Positions 60,662-64,000 of a stretch of 64,000 nt of DNA are shown in pieces; the first letter of the stretch is position 1, and each line of letters opens with the position of its first letter. A program made the translations under genes and the position numbers. This DNA is from Heliocidaris erythrogramma (lineage: Eukaryota; Echinodermata; Echinoidea; Camarodonta; Echinometridae), in the NCBI GenBank assembly GCA_025617745.1, contig CM046866.1, positions 12,655,725 to 12,719,724 of the forward strand, given 5' to 3'. Below the pieces are notes generated by a model. That model did no database searches. It saw only the letters and a program-made list of their open reading frames with translations, and was not told the DNA's origin.

Positions 60662-61981
60662 TCATCGTTGGCATCTTAGAATCCGCAGGATGGTATTCCG
60701 AAAAAGTGGTTGCGCCATGGCATAGGCGACCGGGTTGATCAGGCTGTTACTGAACGACATCCATCGAGCCACCTCTGTAAATACACGGTTATTCAGCTTG
60801 ATGCTTGTGTAGACAACATTGATGCTACTGGGTAACCAGGTTATAAAGAAAGCCATCGTGATAATGGTCAGGGTGCGCATAGCTTTATGGTTATCAGATG
60901 AAGACAGACGACTAGGTTGGTCCCTATGTATCCCAGTCGTTGAAGATCTTGGTAATTTGAGTGTTGATTCTTCTTGAGGGTTTGGACGACTGATATGCTC
61001 TTGGCGCCAAGGTGCTTTGTCATGTGATGAGAGATTTTCCATTGAAGTACGACTGGTTCCAATCGCCAAGTTTGCCGATCCCTCATCACTCGGATTATAA
61101 ACTTCGACTTCAACATCCTCATCACAAACAGAACCGAGATTGATGTTAATTTCAGAAGGAAATTCATCTGCATATTTGTGATGTTTATGTTGGGTCAAAC
61201 AGTTTTCATTGGTTTGTTCACTGTGGGTTGGATTCACAAGTCCCCTTTTAGCTCCAGGTTTGGGTTTAAGATAAAATATTGTGGTCAAATGTTTTCTAAC
61301 GGAGATTCGTATTCGGAAATAAATCCTTAGATAAAGGATTGTAATCATAACGAACGGAACTACAAATCTCGACAGTGAAATAGCAACGCTTGCGGACACG
61401 TATTTAATGTATTTCGGCTCAAAATAACCGCTATCAGACTTCGAGTGAAGTGGTTGAACTAAGTCCCAAATCATGGCAATAGGTATCCAGAAACACAGAG
61501 ATACTGCCCATATCAGGCCATTGGCAACATGTGCTATTCTTGTCTTCTTTCGTTTGAAGTGCTCTAGTGGATAGATTGTCGCCAGGTAACGATCTACACA
61601 AATCGCAATGATACAAAGGACAGATACACCCAGAACACAGTTCTGGACACCGATGAACACATACCAAGAGACTTCTCCAAATATCCAGTTTCCGTGCAGA
61701 AGGATAGTACTGCGTATTAGCATTATGAATCCGACTACGAGGTCGGAGATGGTGATGTTTAAGATATATTGGTTCGAATAGGTACGCAACTTTTTCTCGA
61801 TGTGGAACGCTCGTAGAATCAAGACATTCAGTGCCACTGTCATGAGAGACAGAAACAGCAGAAAACTGAAAATAGCTTTTGACCTGTAAGTAGGGTTGAT
61901 GGCTAATGCGACTGCCTCTGTCGTATTCATCGGATCAAATGCAGTACTGGAACCAAGCTCAATGTCCATCATGATCTTCAC
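60662..61981 (-). CDS. Orphan rhodopsin-class GPCR, copy 1B
   Basis: Duplicate of the gene at 36317-37636: 439 codons, intronless, same start and stop and all seven membrane segments. Eleven residues differ. Nine are in the third intracellular loop (for example S to L, E to K, V to G, R to H), one is in the first intracellular loop (M61 to I) and one in TM5 (A to T). DRY, W382, P384, NPVAY, Gln113 at 3.32 and Trp106 at 3.25 are all unchanged. The frame is fully open, in contrast to the neighbouring P450 pseudogene. About 360 bp of 5' flank are similar, with a rearranged stretch near 62080-62150, so the promoter may have changed. Confidence 0.95.
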   Translation of the reverse strand: MKIMMDIELGSSTAFDPMNTTEAVALAINPTYRSKAIFSFLLFLSLMTVALNVLILRAFHIEKKLRTYSNQYILNITISDLVVGFIMLIRSTILLHGNWIFGEVSWYVFIGVQNCVLGVSVLCIIAICVDRYLATIYPLEHFKRKKTRIAHVANGLIWAVSLCFWIPIAMIWDLVQPLHSKSDSGYFEPKYIKYVSASVAISLSRFVVPFVMITILYLRIYFRIRISVRKHLTTIFYLKPKPGAKRGLVNPTHSEQTNENCLTQHKHHKYADEFPSEININLGSVCDEDVEVEVYNPSDEGSANLAIGTSRTSMENLSSHDKAPWRQEHISRPNPQEESTLKLPRSSTTGIHRDQPSRLSSSDNHKAMRTLTIITMAFFITWLPSSINVVYTSIKLNNRVFTEVARWMSFSNSLINPVAYAMAQPLFRNTILRILRCQR

Positions 61982-61999
61982 TAATTAATTTATAAAAGT

Positions 62000-64000
62000 G
62001 GATAGAAATGTTACAAAATAGTATATTCTCTTTTGAAACCCACCCAAACATATTGATGACATGGGCGATGCACTACAAAATATCACTGCGTTTTTTTACA
62101 GAAAGAGAAAAGTCAACATTCATAATCTTTCACACAATACCTTTAATGTATAGTTGTTTACTTGCTCAATGTATGCTTACACGTCATAGATCCATTTGAC
62201 TTGATTGACAACTAATGAAAGCTTCTTTTAGTGGCATTTCCCGCGACCGGTGGCAAAGCAGATGACTGCCTGTAATCATACACATGTGTAAGTAAATCAA
62301 GATTGATTGCACCTTATGAGGTTGTCTTTCTCTATTTAAACATTGGAGAGCTGTGTTATTGCAAGGTTACTAGGGTTAGCATCAAAACTTGCCTTGGGGT
62401 AAAAAGAAACTTGATGCAATGAAACAAGTGGCGTACACCATCGAACATGTTCAGACAGGTAGCTAATAAAGAAGAATGGTTTTACTTTTTGAAAACGTCG
62501 AATATGAAAGATGATACGTGGCTAATTGCCAAAGAGCTTCATCATTTCATGACAGGTAAAATCTATCTCCGTTCTCTCGTAAATATAATCAGATAACAAA
62601 CAGTGAGATGGACTACCATATCTTACACGTATACTTTTCAACACAACGATATTGAAGTTGGATGATAGATTTTGTCACAGCCGATTAAAACTAGCCATTT
62701 GCTTGTTGTCCAGAGTAACTGATTGAATACCAGACTCAAACAAAATACAATATGAGACATGCATTAAAGGAATTAAGTTTAATTCCAGTCTTCAAAATTC
62801 AGTTATATACTTTAACGGTTTACAATGTATAATAGAATATAGTATTCTTCACAAAATTATAATGAATGTAGTTTTAGGTTCAAATGCATGGAAATATAAG
62901 ATACATTTGGCTTTTAATGTTTACATGATATTTGCTACTAAAAGAATCGTATCTTATAACCTACTATTGCATTTAACTATTAATATAGTACTAGAACATT
63001 TAGTGTTGGTTTAAGAACCAAGACATGTCAGAAAAGATATCACATTTCATGCCAAAGCATAAATGTTACAAAGTTTTAGTCCATAAGATGTTACATAAAC
63101 TCGAAATGATAGAGAACCAAGTTGATCTGAACACAGGAAACATCTGATCTTCACCCATAACACTGGTTGCAGACATCTTTCTGCCAACTGAGTACTCGAC
63201 CCCAGGCCGAATTGGAGAACAGCTTACGCTGACTCTACCCTTCTTTTCTCGAGTCTAGTATCTGACTCCTGAGTCAGAGTTAACACCATCTACGAACATG
63301 AAATTACACAAGGATAATAACTATCTATCCATAATATGTAATAGAATGTACAATAAAACACAAGTTTGGTTTGTGTAAAAACTATATTTCCACATTTTAG
63401 CTTCATTAATGATTACAAACATGTGAAGCTAAATTTAACTCCATCTGTAACATTTCACACAGAAATATACTTCAAGACACACTTTTAAGTCTTATTCATA
63501 AGTCTTGTTTGTAATCAACATTTAAGATAAAATTGTGCAATATCTAAACTTCAATGAAATAAGCTTTACTGCTTCAAGACAATTTAGCACTTGTAACATT
63601 TCACTTATACATTTCACTTTTCTTCTGTGATAATAAAAATATTGCCTAAATTGTCTTTAAAATTACTGCATAGGAAAATAAATTAAACTTACAGTTCAAC
63701 TGATGACATGAAGCTTGGAAGCACGAACACAGCTCCTTGTCCAGTACAGACAAATGCTGGTGACAGCTGGAAACGCTGGAAACGCACAAAATTGCCACGC
63801 CCAGTTTAAAACTAGCAGCTCAAACATGCTGCCATTCGCCTAGCTGCACCTAGCAAACTCCTAGCAGGCAAACTGCTGCTGCTGCTGCAAGACACCACAG
63901 ATAGGTCTTGTCTTCCCAAAATCAAAGCTTCAAGTGACCAAACTAGCCACCCCTAATGTTACACCCTACCAAAGAATTTAGGATTTCCCATACCTTACTA
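62000..64000. other. Upstream region of GPCR 1B, colinear with unit A; no gene supported
   Basis: Matches 37640-39652. Near 62080-62170 it differs from unit A: a block around TCACTGCGTTTTTTTACAG replaces unit A sequence, and GAAAAGGATCTGGGGAGAGG is missing. No exon recognised. Confidence 0.5.

Larger units (their letters stand above)
48732..64000. repeat. Tandem segmental duplication, unit B (incomplete at window end)
   Basis: Direct repeat of 24474 to at least 39652. Relative to unit A it lacks the TTAA elements at 25155, 28499, 30981 and 31917, the segment 25787-26187 and about 0.6 kb near 35222. It gains LINE insertions at 50006-53446 and 59005-59737 and a 0.5-kb insert near 53677-54200. 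Similarity of shared parts is high (11 residue differences in 439 for the GPCR). Confidence 0.92.

Noticed and set aside
60238..60738. A 166-codon plus-strand ORF overlapping the end of GPCR 1B
   Set aside because: It is translated from a small MITE, a poly-C run and antisense GPCR sequence.
36317..61981. Naming the receptors as muscarinic or histamine receptors
   Set aside because: Overall TM4 and TM6 style is similar, but the Asp at 3.32 required for amines is Gln in all three genes.

Overview
The window is from a metazoan nuclear genome, most likely a marine invertebrate deuterostome, with an echinoderm as the best guess. The clues are AT-rich DNA, intron-split vertebrate-like genes (CD73-type 5'-nucleotidase, CYP4-type P450, kringle), single-exon rhodopsin-class receptors, tRNA-derived SINEs ending in an AAGCGCTATATAAATC-like tail, TAGGCCTAGG-type motifs, and very dense small DNA transposons. 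No species can be fixed from the sequence alone.

Layout. 1-2.5 kb: a decayed retroelement gag-like frame (minus) split by a MITE with a 9-bp target duplication. 3.4-9.1 kb (minus): five exons of a secreted 5'-nucleotidase relative whose metal- and substrate-binding residues are mostly replaced; its introns hold nested MITEs. 9-18 kb: mostly transposon-derived DNA, including a 1.3-kb element with a repeated GCGACGGGACGGAA motif and a 119-nt near-perfect palindrome. 18.77-19.0 kb: one kringle exon with an in-frame TGA. 21.7-33.7 kb (plus): a complete seven-exon CYP4-like gene whose exons sum to 1515 nt (504 codons plus stop). 36.3-37.6 and 41.4-42.7 kb (minus): two paralogous orphan GPCR genes. 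43.5-44.5 kb: a 323-bp array of tRNA-Thr-like units with an inverted copy. 45.5-48.7 kb: a LINE 3' region interrupted by a 1.87-kb element with a 9-bp target duplication.

The main architectural feature is a direct tandem duplication of about 24.3 kb. Unit A runs from about 24474 to 48731; unit B starts at about 48732 and is still continuing at the window end. Unit A begins inside CYP intron 2, so unit B carries only CYP exons 3-7 (plus strand). That copy lacks the first two exons, has lost the normal splice donor of exon 4 and has a 1-nt deletion in exon 5, so it is a pseudogene. The receptor copy in unit B (60662-61981) is intact and differs from the unit A copy at 11 of 439 residues, mostly in the third intracellular loop. 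The duplication therefore gave one dead and one live copy.

Because the two units are otherwise colinear, each serves as the empty-site control for insertions in the other. Unit A alone has several TTAA-flanked elements, among them one carrying a broken THAP domain (Kolobok-like). Unit B alone has two LINE insertions. This gives a relative timeline of transposition around two gene families involved in chemical sensing and lipid or xenobiotic oxidation. I found no wholly new multi-gene system. The strongest leads are the apparent 5'-nucleotidase pseudoenzyme, the GPCR pair lacking the conserved disulfide, the CYP4-like protein lacking the usual I-helix glutamate, and the paired-copy transposon record.
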